Source: Blasia pusilla
Lineage: Eukaryota; Marchantiophyta; Marchantiopsida; Blasiales
Reading direction: 5' to 3'
NCBI GenBank assembly: GCA_050084515.1
Contig: CM114271.1
Location: 67,518,001-67,582,000 of the forward strand
Length of the DNA: 64,000 nucleotides
The stretch's first letter is position 1. Each line of letters begins with the position of its first letter. The notes beneath the pieces were generated by a model that worked only from the letters and a program-made list of their open reading frames with translations, was not told the DNA's origin and did no database searches. Positions 1 to 10,026 of this stretch are shown here, piece after piece. The position numbers and the translations under genes are program-made.

Positions 1-87
1 ATTCCTACCTAGACACTACGGCCCTACATAAGGTATGGCCTCTACTAGCACACTATACTCTACGACATAATCCGTATGGTCATGATA
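1..87 (-). repeat. 3' LTR (5' part) of gypsy copy 1
   Basis: Positions 1-87 match 9857-9943 with about five mismatches. On the minus strand the right copy starts TGTCATGACC and this copy TATCATGACC, so the terminal TG is mutated here. The rest of this LTR lies left of the window. Confidence 0.85.
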
Positions 88-197
88 GCTGTCGTGCGAA
101 TCCACATCGTCATACAATATACATCGCTGACATACCATACTCACATACATACATAACATAGACCAGAGCATACACAAATACAAGTGTACCACAACTC
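88..197 (-). repeat. Conserved segment next to the 3' LTR of the gypsy family
   Basis: The segment contains cgtgcgaatccacatcg and catacaatatacatcgctga and resembles 61683-61804 and 61043-61170 near the second gypsy copy. A pyrimidine run at about 197-206 (cgcccccct on +, purine on the coding strand) could be the polypurine tract, but it is about 110 bp from the LTR start inferred from the 9943 boundary. Either this segment is 3' untranslated sequence, or the right-hand LTR has lost it. Confidence 0.6.
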
Positions 198-368
198 GCC
201 CCCCTGACTGGCGGTTAGGTCCCTCTAACTCCCAGGTAGTCCTATACATCTACTACATGCTATACACCTTCGTGGGTGCACGAATCAGAAGGCCGGGTGC
301 TAGGTTGCCCCATCGTTAGTCGCACATCTGTAATCCATATCATGCAAAGATCAAGTCATCTACCTCTC

Positions 369-718
369 CTAAGTACATCGAGGACAAACCCACCTTCCAG
401 TAGGAACAACATCCATACGTGGAGTCAAACACATCATGTGCCAACCCCTAGAACACCGATCATACACCAACATACGGATTGCGTTACCAGCAGACCCACA
501 CAACATGCACCTCAAGCTAGCACGTATCATGGCTAAGCTTGGGTCAACAGTACCATCCACATTTGGAAATGACATGGTGCACAATTACGCACATGGTCCT
601 TCCAAACAACTCCATCACGACCCTCCAACATGAGAACTCCATAAGCTAAAACCTCTCGCACTCGTAAAATAGTGCGGCCTGCCGTCACATCCAACATTGT
701 CGGTGCAATCTGTTGCAA
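369..718 (-). pseudogene. Integrase C-terminal tail fused to a PHD finger (gypsy copy 1)
   Basis: Minus-strand reading gives an integrase tail (AGRTILRVREVL, VVWKDHVRNCAPCH) and then, after a frameshift between about 600 and 535, a PHD-type zinc finger ending the polyprotein: CMLCG, then VYDRCSRGWHMMCLTP, then WVCPRCT and a stop at 369. PHD fingers use a C4HC3 pattern binding two zinc ions, and many read histone H3 tails. Seven of the eight ligands are visible; the Cys normally found two residues before Asp-x-Cys is Tyr (V-Y-D-R-C). Copy 2 has the same Tyr, so the change either predates their split or reflects the same transition twice. In copy 2 the tail and PHD are in one open frame, which shows they belong together. 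The role inferred is chromatin targeting of integration, as chromodomains do in other gypsy elements. Confidence 0.75.
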
Positions 719-760
719 ATAGACATAGTCCCCTACATGGAACCTACAAATCGATGGTCG

Positions 761-1622
761 CTAACCTCCACCCCAAATGGTTGCATACCGCAACGTATCC
801 TTGTGTTGAGCAATGGCAAGATTCTCAAAGGTTGTTGGCATAACTCTCCGAAAGAGCTTTGCCCACTGAGAACATACTCTCATCCACTTCTCTGAGTCAT
901 CAAGGTTCACCGCCTCACTAGACTCCCGACGAATTTTTGCTGGCAAGTATGGATCTCGGCCGTATAACAGAAAATAAGGTGAGAAGGAAGCCAAGGATGC
1001 TTGGCGACTAAACCTATATCCCATGGCTAACCATGGCAACTGAATATCCAAATCTCCAAGATGCCCCTTCTGTAGGCCATACTTGCGCAATGCCCTCTTC
1101 ACCGTATGAACCACGCGCTCAGCCAAACCATCCGCCTCTGGATGATCTCGAGACGTGGTCCGATGATCAATCAACACCTTGTCACACAAGACTTGAAACT
1201 CACCCTGAAACTCTGTACCCTGGTCGGTCAGTCGGCACTTCAGCTGGTGCACCAAAATGACTAAGCACTTTATCAAGAAACGCATACGCCGTTCCCTCAC
1301 TTGCCTTGTCAGGTAATGCCACCAACTCAATCCACTTGGAGAAGTGCTCCACCATCACCAACACATATTGATGATGTCGTACAGTCAACGGTAATGGTCC
1401 CGCAAAGTCCACACTCCAACGGTAACCCAACCCCATGATAGGCAAGAGGTGTAACTGTGGTGTAGGGGCATTGAATGATGCCCTCACCCGGTCACAAACC
1501 ATACAACGTGACACCAACTGCTGCACCTGAGTATGCATGTCATGCCACCAATACTGACCAAGGAGTAAGCTATACGTACACTTTACCCCAAAATGTCCCA
1601 ACTCCTCATGGGCATGTCGCAC
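761..1622 (-). pseudogene. Ty3/gypsy integrase, frameshifted
   Basis: An HHCC zinc-binding region (HEELGHFGVK, then CMVCDRVR) is followed by the integrase core. The catalytic triad is readable over two frames: Asp in WSVDFAGPLP, Asp in LTDQGTEFQG, and Glu in DGLAERVV. The first part ends in a frameshift near 1250, and the second frame continues to a stop at 761. The domain inserts the cDNA into the genome. It follows RNase H in the same frame (2627 and 1622 share a frame) and precedes the PHD tail, as in copy 2. Inactive as it stands. Confidence 0.9.
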
Positions 1623-1871
1623 AATGCGCTCTCTCTAAGCCAAATGCGGCACTACTCGTACTCTACCATCCTCCCACACACGGAGAATATGTGTTCCCTC
1701 CAATCGATACCTCTTAGCACGTTGAAGAACACAGTCTCGCTCCTTGGCACTCACTATGCCTAGCACCCTACTAGTCCGTAGGAACTCCAACACCAACGCA
1801 TCATCATGAATATCACGCTGATTTGTACCACCATCTCCAACCTTAGGATCTGAAGGTTGGCCATCTTTCCT

Positions 1872-2627
1872 CTAACTAGAATAAAATGTCATGTGGTCCT
1901 CCATACTAGAGTCCACCCCTAACCAACATAAAAAGGTGGATGCATGCCAACCTGGCACCATCTCCTCATCAACCTTGCCATGCCATCTAGCCCCAGTTGC
2001 ATCCTCTTGGCTAGTACATGGGTTCCTACTCAACCCATGAGCATCAAGGTTGGCAACTCGAGGTCTATGTACCACCTGGAAGTCATACTCTTGTAAGATA
2101 AGAGCCCATCGTGCAAGCTTCCCTGTAAGCTTGTCAGACTCCATCAACCACTTGAGCGGTTGGTGATCAGTAACGAGGGTAAATTGTGTGCCAAACAAGT
2201 AACACCTAAAGTGTGCCACAACCCACACTACTGCCAAGCACTCTCCCTCATATGAACTGTAGTGGGACTTTGCTGCATTATTCGAACGACTTGCATAGGC
2301 CACCACAAACTCCATGTGCTCATCATCATGTTGTGTCAACACCGCTCCAAGTCCCAACCTACTCCAATCAGTGTGTAACTGAAATGGGTGCCCTCTGATA
2401 GGTCTCCTCAAGATAGGCACCGTCACCAACTGGGCCTTGAGCTCCACAAAAGCTCTCTCCTGATCATCTCCCCAGTGCCATTCCTGATATGATTTCAGCA
2501 ATTGGTTCAAAGGCTTTGCCATAGCACTAAATCCCTTCACATACCTCCGATAATAGTTCGCTAATCCCATGAATGCCCGAACTCTACTCACATCTACTGG
2601 ACGAGGAATAAGTGCAATAGCCTCCAC
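1872..2627 (-). pseudogene. Ty3/gypsy RNase H domain
   Basis: This is the RT connection region (FMGLANYYRRYVKGFS) followed by RNase H. Catalytic residues are visible as Asp in LHTDWSRLGLGAVL, Glu in YEGECLAVVW and Asp in LVTDHQPLKWLM. The distal motif, usually N-x-x-A-D-x-L-S-R, reads NLDAHGLSR, so its Asp is His. The domain degrades RNA in the RNA-DNA hybrid during reverse transcription. It is separated from RT by one frameshift near 2620. A roughly 250-bp spacer with stops follows before integrase. Confidence 0.9.
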
Positions 2628-3490
2628 CTTGCTTGCTGAACTCCCAAATCACCTAGATAGATCACATGACCCGAGTACTCAACATCCTCATGGAAGAACT
2701 TACACTTTCCTGGATGCAAACGTAGACCATGAGCTTTCAACCGCTCAAACACTATCTGCAAATGTATCTGATGCTCCTCCACTGTGTTACTGAACGCCAA
2801 GATATCATCAATGTAACACCGAACAAATTCCAACCCTCCTAGGATCTTGTCCATCACTCTCTGAAACTCAGCAGGTGGATTCTTTAACCCAAAGGGTAAG
2901 AATTTCCACTGGTACAAACAATCCTTGCCATGAGAGTTGACACCCCAAAATGTTGTCTTGGCCTTGTCACTCTCTCGAATTGGCAACTGATGGTATCCTG
3001 CCCGAAGATCCAAAGTACTAAAAATCTTTGCATGTCCCACCACATCAAAGATCTCCTCAGGTGTAGGCATGGCATACCTATCGGCCTTGGTCTGCCGATT
3101 GATAGGACGGTAATCTACACACATCCCCATATCCTTGTAGTTTCCATGCACATCCTTTTTAGTATGCATGACAATGGCTGATGCATACTCTCCATGCGAC
3201 AACTCCACTAATCGAGCCTCCAAAAGGTCCAACGTCCTACTCTGAATCAGGTTCCTCTCCATATCACTATATTGGTAGGGATAATGGAAGATTGGCGAAT
3301 CACTAGCCAAATCAATCCATATACCGGGTCCAACCAAAGCATCCAACTCCTTCATGCTAAAGGCAAAACAACTCCTATAAGCACGTAGGAATTGTGTCAA
3401 ACGTCGTTTCTCACCTCCCCTAAGCTTGGGCCCAAGTAATGGCTCCCAAGTCTCCTCCACTGGCACACTAGAGGGAGAGGACGACGCCAT
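2594..3490 (-). pseudogene. Ty3/gypsy reverse transcriptase
   Basis: Conserved RT blocks are present in order: VDYRPINRQT, FSTLDLRAGYHQLPI, FLPFGLKNPPAEFQRVMD and the active-site box RCYIDDILAFS (Y-I-D-D). Length (about 298 codons) fits an RT domain. Its frame is the same as that of the methyltransferase upstream (3722-4855); only point nonsense codons lie between them (for example at 3722), so the two were one polyprotein. A frameshift near 2620 separates it from RNase H. The fingers, palm and thumb blocks look intact, but the element is not translatable as a whole. Confidence 0.93.
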
Positions 3491-3721
3491 TGGCTGCTAG
3501 GCAACCCCCTCACAAGATGGTACACCCTAAGCTACATCATCATCTGAGCAAATAACTCCTCCACGAGCATGAGCAACCAACTCCACATGCCCAACCATTA
3601 CATCCTATTTACTCAAAGGATGCAAAATACAATTCTCCTCACCCCCAGCCGATGTCTCTACCATCTCGATAGCCATCAAGCTCATCACAAGGGGTGGAAG
3701 ACCCATAGACATAGTCCGAAG

Positions 3722-4855
3722 TCAACGCTGCTCGGCCATCCCAAGACTCAAAATCCAGGTCAAACAATTCAAGTCCATGGCCTGACCCAACACATGACGT
3801 CGTGAAGCCTTAGAAATGGAAGCAACCGCTGTCACACCAGTAGCAAATCCCATCGCACGCTCTCTCTCATCAGCGTTAGGCTCCACCAATTGTCGCACAT
3901 GAGAATCCCATACAAGCTCGGGACCATCTTCCCTGTAGGCATGTGACGAGGGAAAACTCACAAATGTGGGTAGTGCCATCCTAGGCTGGCCCACACGATT
4001 CACCACTGCCATGGGTGACCGATCAATAACCCTCACCACTTGAGAAAGTCGCCCAGTATCCAAGATACTATCCACTGTAAGGCAAGGATCCCGCTGCACT
4101 GCATCATATGCTCGACGTAGAACCTCCCTAAGCAACAAGTTTGTCCACCACAAGCATGGACGATATGCACGCGAGCCAACTCGCGCTCTATCCAACAACA
4201 CTGCTGGTCCAATCCAAGACCGCACCTCATGAACACTCGCCATCATTCGGGTCCGAGTGTCATCCAACAATAGAACATTCTCCAGAATGTAAGTTGGAGC
4301 ACGTGCCTGATGTCGTAACACCCGTAACATCTCCCAAAATAATCGAGACCTAGGGTCGTGTAATCCCTCACCATGACCAGCACGTGTATGACCTTGACAT
4401 GTCCATCCAGCAATCATCAAATCCACAGGACCAACCCTCTCAAGCTCCTGCGCCCCCAACAATGCAATATGTGACAGCAAAGCACGCTAGTACCCACGAA
4501 TAGCTGATGGTCGCAACAACTCAGGATATCTCCGCATCAACTGATCAATATGTCGGGATGAGACTCTCTAGGCCGTCTCATCTTGCTCCACATACACGTA
4601 TCTCCGCATAGGAATACCGGTCTGCAATGCTGCAGCCAAACCAGTGCTAATCCCACCAAAAAGATCTAACACACAAATGCCCTCCGGTGGATACTGCCAT
4701 ATAATGGGTGTAGTATCCAAAGGGGATAACCCAATTGGACCAAAAGTAGGAGTCCGCCGTGGGGCCTCCTCTTCCTCGTGAGGTATAACAGCCTCACACC
4801 AAGCCTTCTGCACTAGGCGATCAGCCTCTTCCGTAGTGCACCGCCTGAACTCCAA
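3722..4855 (-). pseudogene. C5-cytosine DNA methyltransferase domain of DNMT3/DRM type inside the gypsy pol gene
   Basis: Methyltransferase motifs occur in canonical order on the minus strand: motif I VLDLFGGISTGLAAAL (SAM binding, about 4639-4678), motif II YVYVEQDE, motif IV GWTCQGHTRAG with the catalytic Cys at 4397-4399, motif VI ILENV (4274-4282), an arginine/aromatic segment ending PCLWWTNLL (motif VIII region), and ADERERAMGFATG plus VLGQAMDL for IX/X. The segment after motif IV (RSRLFWEMLRVL) and the end around ERAMGF resemble DNMT3/DRM more than DNMT1/CMT. Motif IV has Thr where Pro precedes the catalytic Cys. Two in-frame stops (4568, about 4487) split motif II from IV, so it is dead in this copy. 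The frame continues into RT. Known enzymes transfer methyl from SAM to cytosine C5; the role in the element is inference. Confidence 0.88.
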
Positions 4856-5030
4856 AGTGGCACATCCAACGATGAGGATGCCACTGCTGCAAAACTAGGG
4901 ACCTCCTCTACCTCCTCATGCATAGGAGAATCCATAGCAGAAAGATTACCCTCCAAAAAGTCTCTTGGCCAAGTGACCCTCTCAATACAGCCGAATGGCC
5001 CGAGGGATCTGATGGTGCTCCACACACCGA
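4856..5030 (-). pseudogene. Upstream part of the methyltransferase region, frameshifted
   Basis: A different minus frame reads an acidic linker (MHEEVEEVPSFAAVASSS) that joins the methyltransferase frame through a frameshift near 4850. No recognised domain. It ends at the foreign block that separates it from the protease. Confidence 0.5.
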
Positions 5031-5492
5031 GCCCCGTATAAGTAATAAATCTCGAACGCCTTGGAGTTAAACTCTACCCCTAACGCCCCTTCGGTTCGGC
5101 GAACCTTGGATACTTCATTCCCTTGCTCCCGGTATATGAGGTGGTTTACAAAACGCTTTCCAGAAATAGGCTTTAATAAGCCGTTTCTCAGACATTCACG
5201 CTCATATGCTGGGTATAAGGGCTTCTGCTGGGACTTTTTTTTAGTAGTTGATTTATATATCTTTTTTTTTAGTAGTTTATTTATATAGAAATAGATTATA
5301 TTTATTTCTACGATGGTTTAGCGACGACCCACTTTTAGATGCCCTTATATATTAATGATAAGAAATCTATAAGGTTTTCACTTTCATATTGGCCTGAAAA
5401 ACGAAAATGCTAGTCGCTATACAACAACGAAGCAAATACGCTTCGCGTATTCCGAGTTCGAAGGCCCACAGTGTAACGTGTCATTTCTCATT
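5031..5492. other. Foreign, organelle-looking block interrupting the gypsy element
   Basis: This stretch interrupts the protease-methyltransferase linker and differs in style from the rest of the element: homopolymer T runs at 5230-5270, a small hairpin AATACGC-TTC-GCGTATT at 5435-5451, the palindrome GGTTCG-G-CGAACC near 5094-5106, and a 68-bp segment (5050-5117) repeated exactly at 13820-13887. The texture resembles plant mitochondrial intergenic DNA, but I cannot name a source gene. Exact insertion ends and a target-site duplication were not identified. An alternative is a small nested non-autonomous element. Confidence 0.45.
5050..5117. repeat. 68-bp exact dispersed repeat, copy A
   Basis: Identical base for base to 13820-13887, starting tctcgaacgccttggag and ending cttggatacttca. 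It contains the near-perfect palindrome ggttcg-g-cgaacc. The flanks of the two copies differ. Confidence 0.9.
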
Positions 5493-5990
5493 TCATAAAG
5501 GCAGGAGTACCCGTCCTGGCATCTGGCAAGTGACTTCTCCACTAAAACCAACCACAGATTCTAACACCATTGGGGAAGACCCTCCTAGTTGAGCCCCATA
5601 AAAAAATCTCACAAGAACCTGGCTCATACGTCCATCCCCGGACTGCCAACCATGTCTATGAGACGCTCTCTCAGTCCAGTAGTCCATCTGAAAACCCATC
5701 CGGTACAATACTGTTCCTCCAACTAGTACATCATACGACTCGGATGATGTGACCACTGCAGGTACTCCCAACCGTGAGCTATCAGTTGCATGATCTAGTC
5801 TCAACTGTACACACAACTTCTCCCGTGTCATGAATTGAGATCTATCATTGGCTCCTCCAAGTGATGTTTGAATCTGGAATGGGCAAGGCTCAAGCTCTGA
5901 CCTCCAAATACCCAAACCAATACATGCCGCCTTTCCCAACATCAAAGGTTGGGCACCAGAGTCTAACAAGACTCTATCTGGTCTATACAC
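5493..5990 (-). pseudogene. Ty3/gypsy aspartic protease
   Basis: The retroviral-type aspartic protease active site is visible as VLLDSGAQPLMLG (D-S-G-A). Further on, SYDVLVGGTVLYRMGF and WQSGDGRMSQVLVRF extend the domain. The enzyme cleaves the gag-pol polyprotein. It is in the same frame as the preceding spacer and the zinc-knuckle region, separated only by stop codons at 5991 and 6651. The reading frame runs out at 5493 at the edge of the foreign block. Confidence 0.82.
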
Positions 5991-5993
5991 CTA

Positions 5994-6590
5994 TCTTGTA
6001 GGACTCACCAATCGAAATATTCCGCTTTGGTTGTCCAACATACATACACTAGGTGTAAGCCTCTCACGATCAATAGCTGGCCGGGCTGCTAATGCATCCA
6101 TCTTTGCCGCTGCTGCATGCCAAGTAGCACTGATACTCAATGCTACACCTGACATAGAGGGTCGCTCCACCACAATACCCTCATCCACCTCAGCACATGT
6201 AGCAGTAACACCCCCATGTTCACACAACGTGGCTGCTAGCTGAAATACAAAAGCTAAGTCAACTCCTAAAGCCATCAGCTCCGTGGTCGAAAACAATGGG
6301 GATCCCAACACTGAAGTTGTCATCCGCAATACTGTACTGGATGTTGCATCCATGTCTACTACACGCGATATAGATGCCTCAATCCCCATTGTTGGCTCAA
6401 TAGGCTGCGTAGGAACCATGGATGGAGTCCTAAGCACCTCAGACAACAAGAATGATTGGGAAAGCCTAGCCTGCCTCCTAGCCTCACCCCTCTGTGGGTC
6501 CAACTCCAAAGTACCACCACGTGGCTCTGACGCTCGAGTGGCTCCTCTCATAACTGCAGCTGATGCCTCAACCTGTGCTGCACTCACCAT
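5994..6590 (-). pseudogene. gag-protease spacer of gypsy copy 1
   Basis: This is an open minus-strand stretch of about 199 codons between the zinc knuckles and protease, in the same frame as both. It is rich in Ala, Ser, Thr and Met with no recognised domain. The last part (MLDNQSGIFRLVSPTR) leads through one stop into the protease. It is part of the gag-pol polyprotein rather than a separate gene. Confidence 0.6.
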
Positions 6591-6650
6591 ATAAGAGAGA
6601 TCATCCCCTCCATAAGAGGTGGAAGCCCCTGCTCCCGAACCTGCTCTATG

Positions 6651-7004
6651 CTAGATACCAGCCATAGTAGCCAACTTCTGCTCCAACTGCTCAATCCTAG
6701 AAGCCATAGCTGACTCTGTCATAGTGGTAGGGATAGCCACCGTAGGCTCTCCAACCACTGGTCCACCTCTACCATCCCTACCACCACGGCCGCGGCCTGA
6801 TCTTAACTCTGGATGAAGATCAAAACAACGCTCTCGAGGATGACCTGGTCTCCCGCAATGATCACACTGAGTTGGGGCCGACTGAGGCCCATCCTCCAAA
6901 GTCCGTCTCTCATCCTCTTGGGGACAAAACCTCCTAACATGATCACCTCCACATGTCCAACATGACTGTCCTTGCTGGCAATGAAGGCAATGGTCTCTGC
7001 GCAA
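6651..7004 (-). pseudogene. gag nucleocapsid with two CCHC zinc knuckles
   Basis: Two zinc-knuckle motifs are visible. The first (CWTCGGDHVRRFC) has three instead of four residues between the second Cys and His. The second (CDHCGRPGHPRERC) fits C-x2-C-x4-H-x4-C exactly. An RG-rich stretch (RSGRGRGGRDGRGG) and a short coiled-coil-like end (ASRIEQLEQKLATM) follow. These domains bind RNA for packaging. A stop at 6651 and a frameshift near 6960-7000 break the link to the rest of gag. Confidence 0.85.
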
Positions 7005-7832
7005 GTGTCCCTCTAGGACCTAACTGAGGTCGTGTGTACCCCCCACGACTCCCACTACTACTACCACCACCACTACTACGAGACTGTGAGGTAGATTGCT
7101 GAACACGAGAAGTAGTTGTTGTATCCCTATTGAATGCGGATGTCACCACTCTCTCCTCCACCATGTTAAGCTCAATCTTCTCAGATAGAGCAAACACATG
7201 GGTCAATGTGGATGAATCATCACTCATAAGAGTAGCATCACGTATCCTGCGGCGCAACTCTCTGTCCAAGATCCCATACCAAAACTAGATTGCCTGAGCC
7301 TCAGTCACATCCTCGATAACTGAAATCAAGCGTCGCATACGAGTGTATGCCTCACGAAGACTCTCACCAGTCTTTCGCTCAAATTCTTTGAGACTCCTCA
7401 ACTTCTCAGTCTTCACTCCCTGATAGTTCTTCTTCAACCTCTTGAAGAACTCTGCAACCGGGTTGAATGATGGTGGGGCACTAGTACCTCCACTAGTACC
7501 CCCACTGGTACCTCCACTAGTACCCCCACTTCGGCTTGTACTCGTACCACTCAACGTCGGGCTGGCTGGCATAGTAGGAGCACTACTACCAATACCACCA
7601 TGGGTGATAGACACATAGCCTGGAGACCAATAATGTCTCCACGCCTCAATCTCACCAACATGGTCTTTCCTAAACTCATGGTAATCATCCATGGGTGGTC
7701 CCTCCAAGTGCTGAAACAACCCCTTCCAAGCCAAGAAGGGTGTAAACAACGTGGCGTTCCGCAACATCTACATATCACACCACGTATCAAACTCCTGAAT
7801 GAAGTCCTCCAACTCAATGGTGCCCACTGCAC
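6943..7832 (-). pseudogene. gag capsid region of gypsy copy 1
   Basis: A retrotransposon-gag domain is recognisable from NPVAEFFKRLKKNYQG through LRSLKEFERKTGESLREAY to LDRELRRRIRDATL. A nonsense codon lies near 7287. Upstream is a low-complexity Gly-Gly-Thr-Ser repeat. The likely N-terminus lies further upstream (an open piece at 7843-8070 in another frame), but no start codon can be defended. The product forms the virus-like particle. Confidence 0.75.
7480..7530 (-). repeat. 12-bp tandem repeat encoding GGTS in gag
   Basis: About four 12-bp units (on + alternating actagtacctcc / actggtaccccc variants) encode Gly-Gly-Thr-Ser repeats on the minus strand. Period 12 keeps the gag frame. Confidence 0.85.
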
Positions 7833-8070
7833 CCGAGTATCGTCATGGGGCCTTCATGGCCCCATATATCCAGTCCATATCCCAAATCAATGGAGCTGCA
7901 ACACTCGATAACAACGTAGAAGACTCGGTGTTTGGAACACCCTTGTCCTCCTCTTCATCAACCGTCGGAAGTGGAAAAGGTAGCCGATACCTCAATCCAC
8001 TCCGTATAAAACCACCACTGTCTACACCATGGTCCCCAACCAGACCACCATACAGGTGCGTGATGACCAA

Positions 8071-9528
8071 CGCCGATGCCGCACCACCACCAAATTACCA
8101 CCACTAAGTAACCAAGTGACGTCAATGTCTCTGTACTATTCTAGCTCTACTAGCTATGGGTGTAGGCAACCTAACTTGTCATCACCACAAGAAGCCTCCC
8201 ACGGTCTACTGGTCATCACTCCAGTCTCACTACCGATAGCACACAAGAGTGACAATACTCTGGAAATCAGCGTCAACCCTAACAATGGGCGCGCAAGCAA
8301 GAAACAATGATGGATGGGATCCAAACACAGAAAGTCCAACGACAACCCTCCAATCGCAAATGGAAATCAAGGTAACACAATCCACCAAACGTGGCACCCC
8401 CTGAATCCACAGAACCCACCACACAATTCTAACGCAATAGCTACTCCGCCGCTGGTTGATGACGTGATAGTCACACTCGTAGCACTTGAAAATATCACCT
8501 GCATGGAGAGGCTACACCGTACTATGCGCTAGAGGTCCATCAACCAAAAACCCGAGATGCATAAAGTGCCTAACACATCTCCAAACAACACCAAATGAGT
8601 TACACCAGTGTGTACACTGGCGTAGTTAAGAACTCATCAGTTAAGCGTCTTCCAGGCAGAATAGCCCAAAGATGGGTGACCAATTATGCAACACTCAACT
8701 CACAAATCCTGCCAAAACTGCCTCACGCCCAAGCAAGCAAGCTTGCTCCTTGCTCCTTACTCCACCTCTCACGCCCACTCGCCCCGAGCTACCACGAGTT
8801 GCCTCGAAGCCTCAAAACGCCAAGAAATGCTCAAGATATGCCCCGTTCGCCATGCTTCGCTATGGAGAGAGGCCCAACCAGGGCGCCCCCAATGGGATAG
8901 GCGTCTCCAACAACGGATGAATCACCAACCAACCACCCCCTCCAATCTGCTGTCCACCATAGCTAGTCCTTGAGCTAGTCCGCGAAATTTCGATCAGCAA
9001 TTACTCCACAAATCCTCAACCAAAATTGAATCTGTTTCAACAAAAATTCAATTGACCACCATAGCTATCTCTCCACAAAAAATCAGCTACAACCGAGCTC
9101 TGTACTCCGAGCTAAAAATTAGACAAATTTGCTGTCCATACACCTTCAGAATCGTAAATCCGACAGCGCTTCCACCCAGATTCATGCACACACAAATCCG
9201 CAACGCTCCACACACTCAAGCAGATAGCTTCATATGAGATCACAATACAAATAGCAACAGGAACCTCTCACCCGATCTGGATGAACTTCAACAGAGCTTC
9301 CGCACTCCAAGCTCTCCACATCAGAAAACCGTCGAACACGAACCAGAATCTTCGATCCTTGATAACTTCCAACTCCCTTGACAAAATCCGGCGATCTAAA
9401 GCACGTTGGAAACCTCTCAGCAAGGCGCTTCTTTCCTAGCCAACCACGCATCATATTCCTACCTCGAACATAGGCCACAAGCCACGAACATCCATGGCTG
9501 AGTACACAATTAGCCCTAACCATATCCT
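8071..9528 (-). other. 5' leader / gag N-terminal region of the gypsy element, no defensible ORF
   Basis: This stretch lies between the degenerate primer-binding site and gag. No conserved coding domain is seen on either strand; short ORFs here are not gag-like. It probably holds the untranslated leader and a decayed gag N-terminus. Confidence 0.5.
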
Positions 9529-9540
9529 ACTGATCCACAA
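9529..9540 (-). promoter_or_regulatory. Possible degenerate primer-binding site of gypsy copy 1
   Basis: On the minus strand tggatcagtagg resembles the initiator-Met tRNA primer site common in plant LTR elements (tggtatcagagc) at about 8 of 12 positions after one gap. Its position just inside the inferred LTR end fits, but the match is weak. Confidence 0.35.
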
Positions 9541-9943
9541 TCGAAGCTACCATCGATCTACTCTAGTTCTTTGAGTGAAATCCGTGAAAGACCTACTATC
9601 ATAAAACACATCGAAAATCACATACAATCGAGCCAAACCTACTCCACGATGGGAGAATCCATGTCGAAGCTTGCGGGAACCACCATAGCCAAGAGCTCTA
9701 CTCACTACCAAGGCTAACTCTCAACGCAACAGGCTCAACTCAAAGAACTAACTGTTCTTTGAGTACACTCCACACTATATCCTCTAACCTAAGGGCAGGC
9801 CCTATTGGAAAAGTGACCCTCAACGGAGTAACCCCCAACCCTATGTATGAAACCGCATCCCTACCTAGACACTACAGCCCTACATAAGGTATGGCCTCTA
9901 CTAGCACACTATACTCTATGACATAATCGGTATGGTCATGACA
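9541..9943 (-). repeat. 5' LTR of gypsy copy 1
   Basis: On the minus strand the repeat starts TGTCATGACC at 9943; its first 87 bp recur at 1-87. The inner end is placed at about 9541 from the degenerate primer-binding site and is uncertain. The sequence holds a direct repeat of caaagaac near 9739-9757 and an AT-rich stretch near 9776, but no clear promoter element can be assigned. Confidence 0.7.
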
Positions 9944-10003
9944 TAGATGATAATTCATCTAACTTGGCATTTTCCCTAGTCTCTTACCTTAGACTTGTGG
10001 GGA

Positions 10004-10026
10004 TCTCTCTCTCTCTCTCTCTCTCT
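10004..10026. repeat. (TC)n microsatellite
   Basis: About 11 uninterrupted TC dinucleotides. Confidence 0.9.

Larger units (their letters stand above)
1..9943 (-). mobile_element. Ty3/gypsy LTR retrotransposon carrying a DNA methyltransferase and a PHD finger (copy 1)
   Basis: Read on the minus strand, the element runs from a 5' LTR (about 9541-9943) through gag, two zinc knuckles, an aspartic protease, a C5-cytosine methyltransferase, reverse transcriptase, RNase H and integrase to a C-terminal PHD finger, then a 3' LTR cut by the window edge (1-87). Protease-RT-RNase H-integrase is the standard Ty3/gypsy order; the methyltransferase and PHD are additions. The 87 bp visible in both LTRs differ at about five positions by eye, so insertion is not very recent. 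The coding region has several nonsense codons and frameshifts plus a foreign block between protease and methyltransferase. A target-site duplication cannot be tested because the left end lies outside the window. A second family member starts at 61.7 kb. Confidence 0.9.

Noticed and set aside
4397-4399. Reading the methyltransferase as lacking its catalytic cysteine
   Set aside because: The Cys of motif IV is present; only the preceding Pro is changed to Thr. The inactivation comes from the two stop codons.
5435-5470. tRNA-like B box (gagttcgaaggc)
   Set aside because: No A box at the right distance and no cloverleaf could be drawn; not called as a tRNA or SINE.
6283-6594. Plus-strand frame opposite the gypsy spacer
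   Set aside because: It is the complement of the gag-protease spacer, which is supported on the minus strand by context.
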